In this document: in pieces, positions 17,591 to 26,417 of the stretch | Layout of the letters: each line of letters opens with the position of its first letter | Position numbering within the stretch: the first letter of the stretch is position 1 | Assembly: GCF_001519055.1 (NCBI RefSeq) | Contig: NZ_KQ954285.1 | Location: 448,678 to 512,677 of the forward strand | Length of the DNA stretch: 64,000 nucleotides | From: Novosphingobium sp. Fuku2-ISO-50 | Lineage (GTDB): Bacteria; Pseudomonadota; Alphaproteobacteria; Sphingomonadales; Sphingomonadaceae | Direction: 5' to 3' | Position numbers and translations under genes: made by a program | The notes under the pieces: model-generated | What the model saw: the letters and a program-made list of their open reading frames with translations, nothing else | The model's database searches: none | What the model was told of the DNA's origin: nothing

Positions 17591-18501
17591 AGCGAAACCA
17601 CGGTGAAGATCTCATCGGGCCGCCAGCCGAGCCCCAGCGCCATGCGCAGCGCCACCCCCAGCACGATCAGCGCCAGCACCAGACGCAGCACATCGGGCTT
17701 CGCCTTTTGCGCCAGCCCGGCGCCCAATTGCGCGCCCAGCACCGAGCCCACCAGCAACAGCGAGGCCAGCACCAGATCGACCGCGCGCGTCGTCAGCGCG
17801 TGCATCATCGTCGTCGCCATCGTCACGAACAGGATCTGGAACAGCGACGTGCCAACCACGACATTGACACCCATGCCCAGGATATACAGCATCGCCGGGA
17901 CTAGGATAAAGCCGCCGCCGATCCCCATCAGCATCGTCAATATACCCGTAAACATGCCGAGCAGGAGCGGCGCCAGCGGCGAGATATAAAGACCCGAACG
18001 ATAGAACCGCCAGCGCAGCGGCAGGCTGGCGACGAGCGGATGGTGCCGCCGTCGCCGCGCCGGCTGCGCCCGCCCGGTGCGCCGCGCGCGAACCGCGCCG
18101 ATCGATTCGACCGCCATCAACGATCCGATCGAGCCGAGCATGATCACATAGAGCAGATTGATCGCGGTATCGATCTGGCCCAGCGCCTGCAACAGGCGGA
18201 ACAGCAAGGCGCCAAGCCCCGTGCCGATCACCCCGCCCACCACCAGCACCGCGCCGATATGATAGTCGATTCCGCCGCGCCGCGCATGGGCCAGCGCGCC
18301 CGACACGCTCGCCCCGGTCACCTGGCTGGCGGCCGAAGCTGCCGCAACCGTCGGCGGCACGCCATAGAAAATCAGCAAAGGCGTGGTCAAAAAGCCGCCG
18401 CCGACGCCAAACATGCCCGACAGCACACCGGTCAGCGCGCCAAGGCCAACGATGACGAAGCCGTTGACGGCCAGATTGGCGATGGGAAGATAGACATCCA
18501 T
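17587..18501 (-). CDS. TauE/SafE family anion exporter
   Basis: 304 residues with about eight transmembrane helices in two repeats, each opening with the family motif (GVLSGMFGVGGGFLTTPLLI; GILTMLMGIGGGFILVPAMLY). A basic cytoplasmic loop (RARRTGRAQPARRRRHH) separates the halves. The family exports sulfite, sulfoacetate or related anions. I use the ATG at 18501; a TTG at 18513 also keeps the frame. The stop overlaps the GTG of the TIGR02186 gene, so the two are made together. Confidence 0.88.
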   Translation of the reverse strand: MDVYLPIANLAVNGFVIVGLGALTGVLSGMFGVGGGFLTTPLLIFYGVPPTVAAASAASQVTGASVSGALAHARRGGIDYHIGAVLVVGGVIGTGLGALLFRLLQALGQIDTAINLLYVIMLGSIGSLMAVESIGAVRARRTGRAQPARRRRHHPLVASLPLRWRFYRSGLYISPLAPLLLGMFTGILTMLMGIGGGFILVPAMLYILGMGVNVVVGTSLFQILFVTMATTMMHALTTRAVDLVLASLLLVGSVLGAQLGAGLAQKAKPDVLRLVLALIVLGVALRMALGLGWRPDEIFTVVSL

Positions 18502-18721
18502 CCTGACGCGCAACCTAGCCGAACGCGGACGGCTTGGGAATCATGGGGCGGGATTAAGTCTGGTGATTTCGCCCGGCGGCTCGCAAGGACCGGGCGCCCG
18601 CCTTGTTCAGAAGCGCGAGAGTAATCGTTTTTTTCGATAATTGCAGCGAATCTTATTCACTAACCACCGCCCCGACAGCAGTGCTAAACCGGCTCGGCCA
18701 GCCAGCGAAAGGAAATGCACC

Positions 18722-19180
18722 ATGCCCGGTGACAATGCGAAAAAGGCCCTGATCGACAGCCTCAACGGCCTGCTTGCCGATCTGTTTGCGCTTTACCTCA
18801 AGACCAAGAATTTCCACTGGCACGTCGCCGGGCCGCAGTTCCGCGATTTGCACCTGCTGTTCGACGAACATGCAACCGAACTGTTTGCGCTGACCGACAT
18901 CGTCGCCGAACGCGTGCGCAAGAACGGCGGCACGACGCTGACCTCGATCGGCGCGATTGCGGCAAAATCCACGATTGCCGACGACGATCGCGACGGACTT
19001 GCCGCGCTGGACATGGTTCGCGTGCTGCGGGACGACAATATGACGCTGATCGGACGCATCCGCGCGGCCAAGGCGGCGGCAAGCGATGCCGGGGACAATG
19101 CCACCGACGGCGCCTCGGACGACTGGACCGATCAGGCTGAACAGCGGGTATGGTTCCTTACCCAGGTGCTTGGTGGCTGA
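18722..19180 (+). CDS. dps: Dps-type ferritin-like DNA-protection protein
   Basis: 152 residues from the ATG at 18722, which has AAAGGAA upstream. The four-helix ferritin-like fold contains the ferroxidase ligands of Dps: NFHWHVAGPQFRDLHLLFDEH (H34, H44 and D48 region) and E53. Dps dodecamers oxidise and store iron and shield DNA in stationary phase or under peroxide stress. The 200-nt upstream gap is AT-rich with ATCGTTTTTTTCGAT, an inverted repeat, near 18630; an OxyR or Fur-type site is possible but unproven. The stop overlaps the next start. Confidence 0.93.
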   Translation: MPGDNAKKALIDSLNGLLADLFALYLKTKNFHWHVAGPQFRDLHLLFDEHATELFALTDIVAERVRKNGGTTLTSIGAIAAKSTIADDDRDGLAALDMVRVLRDDNMTLIGRIRAAKAAASDAGDNATDGASDDWTDQAEQRVWFLTQVLGG

Positions 19181-19721
19181 ACCATCGGCCAAGCCCGCGC
19201 GCGCGCATCTGGCAGACCGGGTCGTCGCGCGCCTGCCCGCCGGGCTGCACCGCTGGTTGCTGCGCAGACTGCAACCCTGGCGGCTGCGGCTATGGGGCCT
19301 GTTGCGGCGCGAAGTCGAAGGCATCATGGTGCTCGGCTTTGCCGACGACGGGCGACTGCTGCTCGTGCGCCATTCGTATCACTTGCCCGATCAATGGCTT
19401 GTGCCCGGCGGCGGACGCGCGCCGGGCGAAGACGCGATCCGCGCCGCCGCGCGCGAAATGGCCGAAGAGGCCGGCTGCACGCTGACCGAGGCGGTCTGGC
19501 TGGGGCAAGTCCGGCGCTCGATGCCGCAAGGCTGGACCAACCGCATCGAGATCGTCACCGGCCGGATCAGCGGCACCCCGCGCGCCGATGGCCGCGAGAT
19601 CGTCGAAGTCGCGCTTCACGCGCCCGCCGCGCTGCCCCCGGAAACCAACAGTGCCGTGCACGAATTCCTCGCCCTTTGGCATGCATCGCAAGCCTCGTCG
19701 GCGAATCCCTCAAAAGGGTAG
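19173..19721 (+). CDS. Nudix hydrolase
   Basis: 182 residues from a GTG that overlaps the end of dps, with CAGG six nt upstream. The Nudix box is complete: G-x5-E-x7-RE-x-x-EE-x-G, read in GGGRAPGEDAIRAAAREM and the following AEEAG (about 84-105). Nudix enzymes cleave nucleoside diphosphates linked to another moiety; the substrate cannot be deduced. Its 3' end overlaps the end of the convergent dinB gene by 12 nt. Coupling to dps could indicate an oxidised-nucleotide clean-up role, which is inference only. Confidence 0.88.
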   Translation: MAEPSAKPARAHLADRVVARLPAGLHRWLLRRLQPWRLRLWGLLRREVEGIMVLGFADDGRLLLVRHSYHLPDQWLVPGGGRAPGEDAIRAAAREMAEEAGCTLTEAVWLGQVRRSMPQGWTNRIEIVTGRISGTPRADGREIVEVALHAPAALPPETNSAVHEFLALWHASQASSANPSKG

Positions 19722-20846
19722 GCTTCCCTGACCTTCTGGCGCGGATGCGATTGCCGGATCGCCCCCACCGTCAAGCGCGGACAGCGTCATGCCCATCAGC
19801 CTGACCGGCTGGCGCAGCGGCAGAAGCGCATCGAGCAGTTCGCGCCCGAGGTCCGCAAATTCCTGTTCCCCCGCGACGGCCCGGTGGAGCGAGCGCGCAC
19901 GCGTCAGGGTCTGGAAATCGGCGGTGCGCAGCTTGAGCGTGACAGTCCGCCCGCGCACCCCGGCCTTTTCAACGCGCGCCCAGACGATGCCCACAATATC
20001 GGCCAGCGCCTCGCGCAGCGCCGGGCCCGAACCGATGTCATGGGCAAATGTGCGCTCACCGCCGACCGATTTGCGCGGGCGGTCGGGCTCGACGGCGCGC
20101 AAGTCAATCCCCCGCGCGGCGCGATAGAGATAATCCGCCTGCGATCCGAAATGCCGGCGCAAAATATCGAGCGGAATGGCGCGCAGATCGGCCCCGGTCT
20201 GCACCCCCAGCGCCGCCATGCGCTCGACCCCGCGCGGGCCGACCCCGTGAAAACGCTTCACCGGCAATCGCTCGACAAACGCCGCGCCGTCGCCCGGCCG
20301 GATCACGCAGATCCCGTCGGGCTTGTTCTGGTCCGAAGCGAGCTTGGCGAGGAACTTGTTGTACGAAACCCCCGCGCTCGCGGTCAGGCCGGTATCGGCG
20401 CGGATCCGCCCGCGAATCAATTCGGCAATGCGCGTCGCCGAGCCGATCCCGCGCTGATCGGCCGTCACGTCAAGATAGGCCTCGTCGAGCGACAGCGGCT
20501 CGATCAACGCGGTATAGTCCCGAAACACGGCGTGAATCTGCCGACTGACGGCGCGATAGACGTCAAACCGCGGCGGCACGAAGACGAGATCGGGGCACTG
20601 CCGCGCCGCCCGTGTCGAGGGCATCGCCGAGCGCACGCCAAAGGCACGCGCTTCGTAGCTCGCCGCGGCCACCACCCCGCGCGCCGCCGCCCCGCCGACC
20701 GCGACCGGGCGACCGCGCAGCGCGGGATTGTCGCGCTGTTCGACGCTGGCATAAAAGGCATCCATGTCGATATGGATGATCTTTCTGAAACCGGCCCCGG
20801 CAAAGTCCGATGCGGCCTCGCTGGCAGATTCGGCAGGGTGCTCCAT
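19710..20846 (-). CDS. dinB: DNA polymerase IV (Y-family)
   Basis: 378 residues from the ATG at 20846 (MEHPAES). The catalytic palm begins IIHIDMDAFYASVEQRDNP with the first metal-binding Asp pair, and LSLDEAYLDVT holds the second catalytic acidic pair. The little-finger domain includes KSVGGERTFAHDI. The C-terminal QGSLPF fits the Q-x-x-L-x-F clamp-binding motif, so it should bind the beta sliding clamp. It performs translesion synthesis. I saw no LexA-type repeat in the short upstream gap, so SOS control is not demonstrated. The length is normal for the family. Confidence 0.95.
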   Translation of the reverse strand: MEHPAESASEAASDFAGAGFRKIIHIDMDAFYASVEQRDNPALRGRPVAVGGAAARGVVAAASYEARAFGVRSAMPSTRAARQCPDLVFVPPRFDVYRAVSRQIHAVFRDYTALIEPLSLDEAYLDVTADQRGIGSATRIAELIRGRIRADTGLTASAGVSYNKFLAKLASDQNKPDGICVIRPGDGAAFVERLPVKRFHGVGPRGVERMAALGVQTGADLRAIPLDILRRHFGSQADYLYRAARGIDLRAVEPDRPRKSVGGERTFAHDIGSGPALREALADIVGIVWARVEKAGVRGRTVTLKLRTADFQTLTRARSLHRAVAGEQEFADLGRELLDALLPLRQPVRLMGMTLSALDGGGDPAIASAPEGQGSLPF

Positions 20847-20921
20847 CGGCCGGACCCTAGCCGATCGAGCGCGGACAGATAAGTGTGGGATAGCGGGTGG
20901 CTCCTGCCTATAGGCAGCGTC

Positions 20922-22208
20922 ATGCCCCCCGAAAACCGTTTTCGCCGCACGCCGGACCTGCCCCCGCCGATAATGCCGATCGGCACTGTCGAATTCGTCG
21001 CGATGATGGCCGCGACGATGGCGCTGCAGGCGCTGGCAGTCGATGCCATGCTGCCCGCGCTGGGCCTGATCGCGCACGATCTCGGGGTATCCAATCCCAA
21101 TCATCGGCAATTGGTGATCGGCGTGTTCCTCGTCGCGGCGGGCATCGGCTCGCTGCTGCCGGGGCCGATGTCCGATCGCTATGGCCGACGGCGCGTGCTG
21201 CTGGTGTGCTTTGCCGGTTATGTCGTGCTGGCGCTGGGGTGCGCCCTGGCGCCGGGGTTCAACACGCTGATCGCCATGCGCGTCCTGCAGGCGCTGGCCA
21301 GCGCCGGGCTGACCGTACTGCCCTCGGCGATCATCCGCGATCGTCATTCCGGCGATGCCATGGCGCGGATGCTGTCGACGGTAACCATGGTGTTCATGGT
21401 CGCGCCGATGGTCGCGCCGACGCTGGGGCAGGCTGTGCTGCTCTTTGCGGGCTGGCGCGCGATCTTTGCGCTGCTGGCGATCATGGCGTCGTTGATCGGC
21501 GGCTGGATCGCCTGGCGCCTGCCCGAAACGATGGCGGTCAAGCATCGTCAGGTGATCCATCCCGGGCGAATCGGGCGCAACATGATCCTGGCTGCGACCG
21601 ATCGCCGCTCTGTCGGCTATGTCCTTGGCGGATCGCTGACGTTTGGCGCCATGCTCGGCTATATCAACAGTTCGGAACAGCTCGTTGCCGAACATTTCGG
21701 CGCCGGGGCGATGTTTCCGCTCCTGTTTGGCGGGACCGCGATCATGATGGGCTGCGCCAATTTCCTGAATTCGCGAATCGTCACCCGGTTTGGCGCGCGG
21801 CGAGTCTCGCACAGCGCGCTGCTGCTGTTTCTGGCGTTCAGTCTGGTGCAGATTTTCCAGGCCCGCTCGCCACACGAAACGCTGTGGCAGTTCATGCCGG
21901 TTCTCGCGTTCAACGTCTGCATGCTCGCGTTCATCGGTGCCAATTTCAGCTCGATCGCGCTGCACCCATTTGCGCGCATTGCCGGCGCTGCCAGCTCGGT
22001 TCAGGCGTTTCTGCGCATGCTGATCGCGGCGAGCCTGGGGATCCTGATCGGACAGGCCTATAACGGCACCGCGCTGCCGCTGGCGGTCTCGTTCCTGGCG
22101 TGCGGTTTCGGCGCGCTGTTGCTGGTGCTGTTCAGCGAACGCGGTCGCCTGTTCGCCCCGCGCGACACCGTCGCCATGCACGGCCCGGTCCACGGCGAAC
22201 AGCATTAG
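20922..22208 (+). CDS. Bcr/CflA-type MFS drug efflux transporter
   Basis: 428 residues from the ATG at 20922; the frame opens at 20883 but that extension looks artificial. Twelve transmembrane helices are present. Motif A appears as GPMSDRYGRRRVLL and motif C-type glycine/proline residues as VAPMVAPTLGQAVL, both typical of the DHA1 Bcr/CflA group that exports drugs and small hydrophobic compounds by proton antiport. The start MALQALAVDAMLPALG carries the D-x-x-LPA signature of this group. It is divergent from dinB across 75 nt. Confidence 0.88.
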   Translation: MPPENRFRRTPDLPPPIMPIGTVEFVAMMAATMALQALAVDAMLPALGLIAHDLGVSNPNHRQLVIGVFLVAAGIGSLLPGPMSDRYGRRRVLLVCFAGYVVLALGCALAPGFNTLIAMRVLQALASAGLTVLPSAIIRDRHSGDAMARMLSTVTMVFMVAPMVAPTLGQAVLLFAGWRAIFALLAIMASLIGGWIAWRLPETMAVKHRQVIHPGRIGRNMILAATDRRSVGYVLGGSLTFGAMLGYINSSEQLVAEHFGAGAMFPLLFGGTAIMMGCANFLNSRIVTRFGARRVSHSALLLFLAFSLVQIFQARSPHETLWQFMPVLAFNVCMLAFIGANFSSIALHPFARIAGAASSVQAFLRMLIAASLGILIGQAYNGTALPLAVSFLACGFGALLLVLFSERGRLFAPRDTVAMHGPVHGEQH

Positions 22209-22213
22209 TTTAT

Positions 22214-24229
22214 TCAGGCAACCGCGCGCTTCAATCCGGCCAGGACCGCCGCCGCGCTGTCGGGCGTACCGAAAAAGAAGCCCTGCATGCGGGTGATGCC
22301 GAGCGCGCGCGCCGCTTCGGCCTGGGCCGCCGTCTCGATTCCCTTGATCGTGCAATCGAGCCCCAATTGCCAGCTCAGCGCCACGATCATCCCCGCCACG
22401 GCGCGCGCGCCGGGATCGCCGGGCAGCGCTTGGGCCAACGCACCGTGCAGCTTGATCAGATCGAGCGGCAAATCGCGCAACTGCGACAGGCTTGACCAGC
22501 CCGCGCCGAAATCATCGAGCGCAATGCGAAAGCCCTGCGCGCGCAAGGCTTCGAGCTGACGCGTGGCGCGGCGCGGATCGTCGAGCAAGGCCCGCTCGGT
22601 CACTTCGAGAATCAGATCCGCCGGACTCCCCCCTGCCGCTGCGGCGATGTCCGCCAGCGCCTCTGCGATTCCGTCGCGCACGACATCGCGCGCACTCAGA
22701 TTGATCGACAGCGCAATGGCGTTGCCCCCGGGCAGGCATTCCTGCAACGCCTGCGTCAGCACGATCCGCGTCACTTCGCCCATCCGCCCGGTGGCATGGG
22801 CCATGGCCATGAACATCGCCGGCGGTTGCCAGGTCCGCCCGTCGGGCGACCAGCGAGCAAACGCCTCGAGAGCGACGATACGCCCGTCGCGCGTATCGAT
22901 GACCGGCTGATAGACCAGCCGCAAGCGTTCCTCGAGCACGCTGTCATGAAATTGCCGGGTGATCAGCGCGCGCTGGCGGTGTACGGCCTCGTCCTCTTGC
23001 CCAAACACCACGACCGACCCGTCGCCCTGTTGCTTGGCTTTGTACAAGGCGGCATCGGCCCGTTCGAGACAGGCGCCGGCTTCTGCCTGACTACAGTCCG
23101 TACCGAGCGTTTCCGCCTGGTGCATGTCGGTCTGGCCCAACCGATAGACCCCGATCGAGCACAGCACGCGCAGTTGCGTGCCATTGAACGGAATCGGTCG
23201 GCTGACGGCGGTCGACAGCCGTCGACACGTCGCGCGCACCTCGTTCTTGTCAAACGCGCCATCGAACAGGATGGCAAATTCGTCGCCCCCCAACCGTCCG
23301 TGCGCGAGGACGCCAGCCTGCGCGCCGATCCGTTCGGCCACCATGCGCAGCACGGCATCGCCTGCGGCATGGCCATACGTATCGTTGACATGCTTGAACC
23401 CGTCGAGATCGACGAGCGCCAGCCACGGGTACGCGCCGGTCGCATGCTCCAGATCGTGACGCAGCCGTTGCAGGATGGCCCGGCGGTTAAGCCCCCCCGT
23501 CAGATCGTCGATCGTCGCACGGCGATAATTGTCATGCGATTCGCGCGCGGTCTGCGCCAGTCGGCGCGCCAGCCGCTGGGCGGTCAGCTCGCGCCGCACG
23601 AATTCGCGGTGATTGGTGAAAATCGCGATCATCATCGTCGCGATCAACACCATCTGCACCAGCGCCAATTGCGCGGCATCGCGGTCGTGCGCGGCAAGCA
23701 GTACCCCCGCCGCCGGAATCGAAAAGGCCAGCGCAATGTTCAATGCCGTGCGCGGCGCCTGCGCCAGCGCGACGATCGCGGCAAATGCCGTCACCGCCAG
23801 CACATAATGGACCAGCATGCGTTGCTCGACCGACCCGTAGGCAGACAGTGCCACCGTCCAGAGCATGAAGGCAAGGCCGAACAGCCCGCCCACCGTTCTC
23901 ATCCGGGCAAGCGTCCGGCGCTTGTCCTCGAGCGAGAGCGCGGCGATTCGCTGCGGCAGCCAGGTCCGCCCGCGCACACCGGCGACCAGCGCCAGCCCGA
24001 TTCCGATCGCCTGAACCGCTGGCGGAGCCGCTGTGTGAAAGCTGACATCGAGCAGCACGACATCAAACAGGATAACGAGGTAAAGCACCGGCACGCGCCG
24101 CGCGATGCTGCTGACATAGGCCTCGACAAATGCGGCAGACGTGCGTTCGCGCAGGGCACGACGCAACCGCCGCCACTGGCGATCGATCCGTGCCATTTGC
24201 AACGCAGTGCTGCCGCTCAACAAGCCCAT
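22214..24229 (-). CDS. membrane GGDEF-EAL protein, EAL domain apparently inactive
   Basis: 671 residues from the ATG at 24229. The first 250 or so hold five or six transmembrane helices. The GGDEF domain is intact (RLGGDEFAILF, about 312-322), so it should be a working diguanylate cyclase; the RxxD inhibitory site before it is not seen. In the EAL domain the motif reads EAF, the NLS, EVTE and DDFGAG elements are present, but the AEGVET element, whose first Glu is catalytic in this family, reads IKGIET (about 629-634) with Lys in place of Glu. Phosphodiesterase activity is therefore unlikely; the domain may sense c-di-GMP. It is transcribed after the LysR gene. Confidence 0.9.
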   Translation of the reverse strand: MGLLSGSTALQMARIDRQWRRLRRALRERTSAAFVEAYVSSIARRVPVLYLVILFDVVLLDVSFHTAAPPAVQAIGIGLALVAGVRGRTWLPQRIAALSLEDKRRTLARMRTVGGLFGLAFMLWTVALSAYGSVEQRMLVHYVLAVTAFAAIVALAQAPRTALNIALAFSIPAAGVLLAAHDRDAAQLALVQMVLIATMMIAIFTNHREFVRRELTAQRLARRLAQTARESHDNYRRATIDDLTGGLNRRAILQRLRHDLEHATGAYPWLALVDLDGFKHVNDTYGHAAGDAVLRMVAERIGAQAGVLAHGRLGGDEFAILFDGAFDKNEVRATCRRLSTAVSRPIPFNGTQLRVLCSIGVYRLGQTDMHQAETLGTDCSQAEAGACLERADAALYKAKQQGDGSVVVFGQEDEAVHRQRALITRQFHDSVLEERLRLVYQPVIDTRDGRIVALEAFARWSPDGRTWQPPAMFMAMAHATGRMGEVTRIVLTQALQECLPGGNAIALSINLSARDVVRDGIAEALADIAAAAGGSPADLILEVTERALLDDPRRATRQLEALRAQGFRIALDDFGAGWSSLSQLRDLPLDLIKLHGALAQALPGDPGARAVAGMIVALSWQLGLDCTIKGIETAAQAEAARALGITRMQGFFFGTPDSAAAVLAGLKRAVA

Positions 24230-24282
24230 TACATCGGCATAGGCGGACCGGGTTAAAGCGGGGTCAACGCGCCATAGCTGCC

Positions 24283-25122
24283 CTAATCGCCAATCGGGTC
24301 CGCAGCCTGTTGCAACGCAGCGACAAGCGCCTTGACTTTCTTTTGCCGCCACTGCGGCACCGGCGCGACCAGCCAATAACCGCGTCGCCCCGGCTCGGGC
24401 TCGCCCAGGGCGCGCACCCGACCGGCGGCCACCGCCGCCTCGCCGAGAAGACGCGGCACCCGCACGCGGCCCAGTCCGGCAGCAGCGGCGCTGATCGCGG
24501 TACCGGCATCGCCCACCGAAATATGCACCTCGCGCGCGCTTTCGCCGTGCGCATCGACTTCGCCAGCAGGGTCGCCGGGCCAGGCGATCCACGGCGCGCT
24601 GTCCGCGACATCGGGGCCCACCACGACCAACGTGCCTTCTGGGCCCAGCGGAATTCCCTCAAGATCGCCCGGCCCGTCGCACCAGCGCACCGCAAGGTCG
24701 AGATTGGCCTCGGCAAAATCGGTCTCGCCATCGCTGCCGATCAACGCAAAGCGCAGATGCGGGCTGTCATTGCGAAACGCGGCCAACCGTGCCGACAGCC
24801 AAGCGGCAAAGAAATCGCGGGGGCAGGCAATCGTATAGACATGGCTCGACTGGCCGGCCTGAATCGCCTGCACACCTTCTTCAAAGTGAAGGAAGCCTTC
24901 GCGGATCGCATCGAGCCCCGCCGCCGCTTCGTCGGTCAGTTCCAGCCCCTTGGACGTGCGGCGAAACAGGATCACGCCGAGCAGGTCTTCCAGCGCGCGA
25001 ATCTGTTGCCCCACCGCCGCCGGCGTCACCGCCAGTTCGTCGGCGGCACGGGTGAACGACAAGTGGCGCGCCGCGGCATCGAGCACGCGCAAGCCATTGA
25101 GGGGGAGATGGGTCCGTTTCAT
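24283..25122 (-). CDS. LysR-family regulator, GcvA-like
   Basis: 279 residues from the ATG at 25122, which has a strong AAGGAGG five nt upstream. The N-terminal winged helix-turn-helix reads LNGLRVLDAAARHLSFTRAADELAVTPAAVGQQIRALEDLLG (in two motif halves, about 8-50), typical of the GcvA/AmpR branch. The effector domain follows from about 90. The target is unknown. It lies 53 nt before the GGDEF-EAL gene on the same strand, so it might control that gene or share its transcript. It is separated from apaG by about 80 nt. Confidence 0.88.
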   Translation of the reverse strand: MKRTHLPLNGLRVLDAAARHLSFTRAADELAVTPAAVGQQIRALEDLLGVILFRRTSKGLELTDEAAAGLDAIREGFLHFEEGVQAIQAGQSSHVYTIACPRDFFAAWLSARLAAFRNDSPHLRFALIGSDGETDFAEANLDLAVRWCDGPGDLEGIPLGPEGTLVVVGPDVADSAPWIAWPGDPAGEVDAHGESAREVHISVGDAGTAISAAAAGLGRVRVPRLLGEAAVAAGRVRALGEPEPGRRGYWLVAPVPQWRQKKVKALVAALQQAADPIGD

Positions 25123-25201
25123 CCCCGCCTCCTTCACGCCGCACGGGCGGTTTTGTCAATTGGCGAGCTGGCGGCGGGCTGGATCGAAGCGCGCGCGCCG
25201 G

Positions 25202-25600
25202 TCACCCCGCAGGAGCGGAAGCTGCCAGCGGAAAGAAGGGAATCGCCACTTCAAAGTGAGACCCGTCGCCGCGTCGCATGGTGTAGTGCCCTTCCATGCT
25301 GCCATGCGGCGTGCCGAGCGGGCAGCCCGAGACATAGTCATGGCTCTGCCCGGGGGCCAGAAACGGCTGTTCGCCGACAACGCCTTCGCCGTCGACATAA
25401 TTGACCACACCGCGCCCGTCGGTGATCCGCCAATGCCGGGTCAGCAATTGAATCTCTTCGTCCGAATCGTTCTCGATGCGGATGTGATAGACCCAGAACC
25501 ACTTCCCCGCGTCGACCCGCGACTGTTCGGGCAGAAAATTGACCGCGACACGCACGGTCACGCCATCCGTCATCGCGGCATGCTGAAAAAGCTGCTTCAT
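25202..25600 (-). CDS. apaG: ApaG family protein
   Basis: 132 residues with the single ApaG/DUF525 beta-sandwich domain; FWVYHIRIENDSDEEIQLLTRHW, the TDGRG turn and GEQPFLAPGQSHDYVSG are diagnostic. The usual annotation links it to Co2+/Mg2+ efflux, but the biochemistry is uncertain. In enterobacteria apaG follows rsmA in the lptD-surA-pdxA-rsmA cluster; here that cluster is 28 kb away and apaG is on its own, divergent from recO. Cytoplasmic. Confidence 0.95.
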   Translation of the reverse strand: MKQLFQHAAMTDGVTVRVAVNFLPEQSRVDAGKWFWVYHIRIENDSDEEIQLLTRHWRITDGRGVVNYVDGEGVVGEQPFLAPGQSHDYVSGCPLGTPHGSMEGHYTMRRGDGSHFEVAIPFFPLAASAPAG

Positions 25601-25718
25601 GGGTAAAGGCTAACGCACATCGTCGCGCGTTCCAACGCTCTTTTGGCCCAACCTCCGATCAGCACGGCAAATAAATACCGCGCTTTCCCCGTACCGCCCC
25701 GGCGGTTATGGTATCGCG

Positions 25719-26333
25719 ATGCTGATCCGTGCCGATGCCCTGCTTTGTGCTGCGCGCCCGCATGGCGAACATGGCGCGGTGATCCGCGTGCTGACCGCCG
25801 AACACGGCCTCGTCGCCGCCTATGTTTCCGGCGCACGCGGGCGGGAACTGCGCCCCGTGCTGATCCCGGGCAATACGCTGGCGATCGAACTGCGCGCGCG
25901 CGGCAACAGCCAGTTGCAGGCGGCAAGGGTTGAACTGGTCGCCAGCCGCGCGCCCTGGCTGGGCGAACCGCTGCCCGCCGCCGGAATCGGCTGGACCACC
26001 GCGCTGGCCGCCGCGACGCTGCCCGAAAGCCATCCCTACCCGGCCATCCACGCCGCGCTCGGCGCCGCGCTCGATGCGATCTGCCATGCCCCGTCGGCGC
26101 GCGGCTGGGCGCGGGTGCTTGCCGGATATGAAGCGCTGCTCTTGCGCGAGGTCGGCTATGGCACCGCGCCGATGCCGCCGGCCGAAGAAAGCTGGCCCGA
26201 CCTGCTCGCCCGGCTCGACCGTCAGGGCACCACGATCGGCGCCCGCCTGTTGACCAGCCGCGCGCAGCATCAGGTCATGGCCGCGCGCGCGCAATTGATC
26301 GACCGACTGCACCGAATCGACGCAAGCCGATAG
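25719..26333 (+). CDS. recO: RecO, recombination mediator
   Basis: 204 residues. The N-terminal OB-fold reads MLIRADALLCAARPHGEHGAVIRVLTAEHGLVAAYVSGARG in two halves (1-40), typical of RecO. The helical domain follows with YEALLLREVGYG (about 137-148). The protein is shorter than the usual 230-250 residues and lacks the zinc-binding cysteines found in some RecO proteins. It loads RecA onto SSB-coated single-stranded DNA together with RecR. It is divergent from apaG and 84 nt before leuB. Confidence 0.92.
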   Translation: MLIRADALLCAARPHGEHGAVIRVLTAEHGLVAAYVSGARGRELRPVLIPGNTLAIELRARGNSQLQAARVELVASRAPWLGEPLPAAGIGWTTALAAATLPESHPYPAIHAALGAALDAICHAPSARGWARVLAGYEALLLREVGYGTAPMPPAEESWPDLLARLDRQGTTIGARLLTSRAQHQVMAARAQLIDRLHRIDASR

Positions 26334-26417
26334 CCAAAGGCTTTCATTGACCCCGCCCCGGACCCAAGGCAAAGGGATCGCTTTGGCGGTTCGTACCGCG
26401 AGACGATCGAGGATCTG

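Noticed and set aside
20847-20921. A LexA box before dinB
   Set aside because: No GTTC-N7-GTTC or GAAC-N7-GAAC pattern was seen in the gap.
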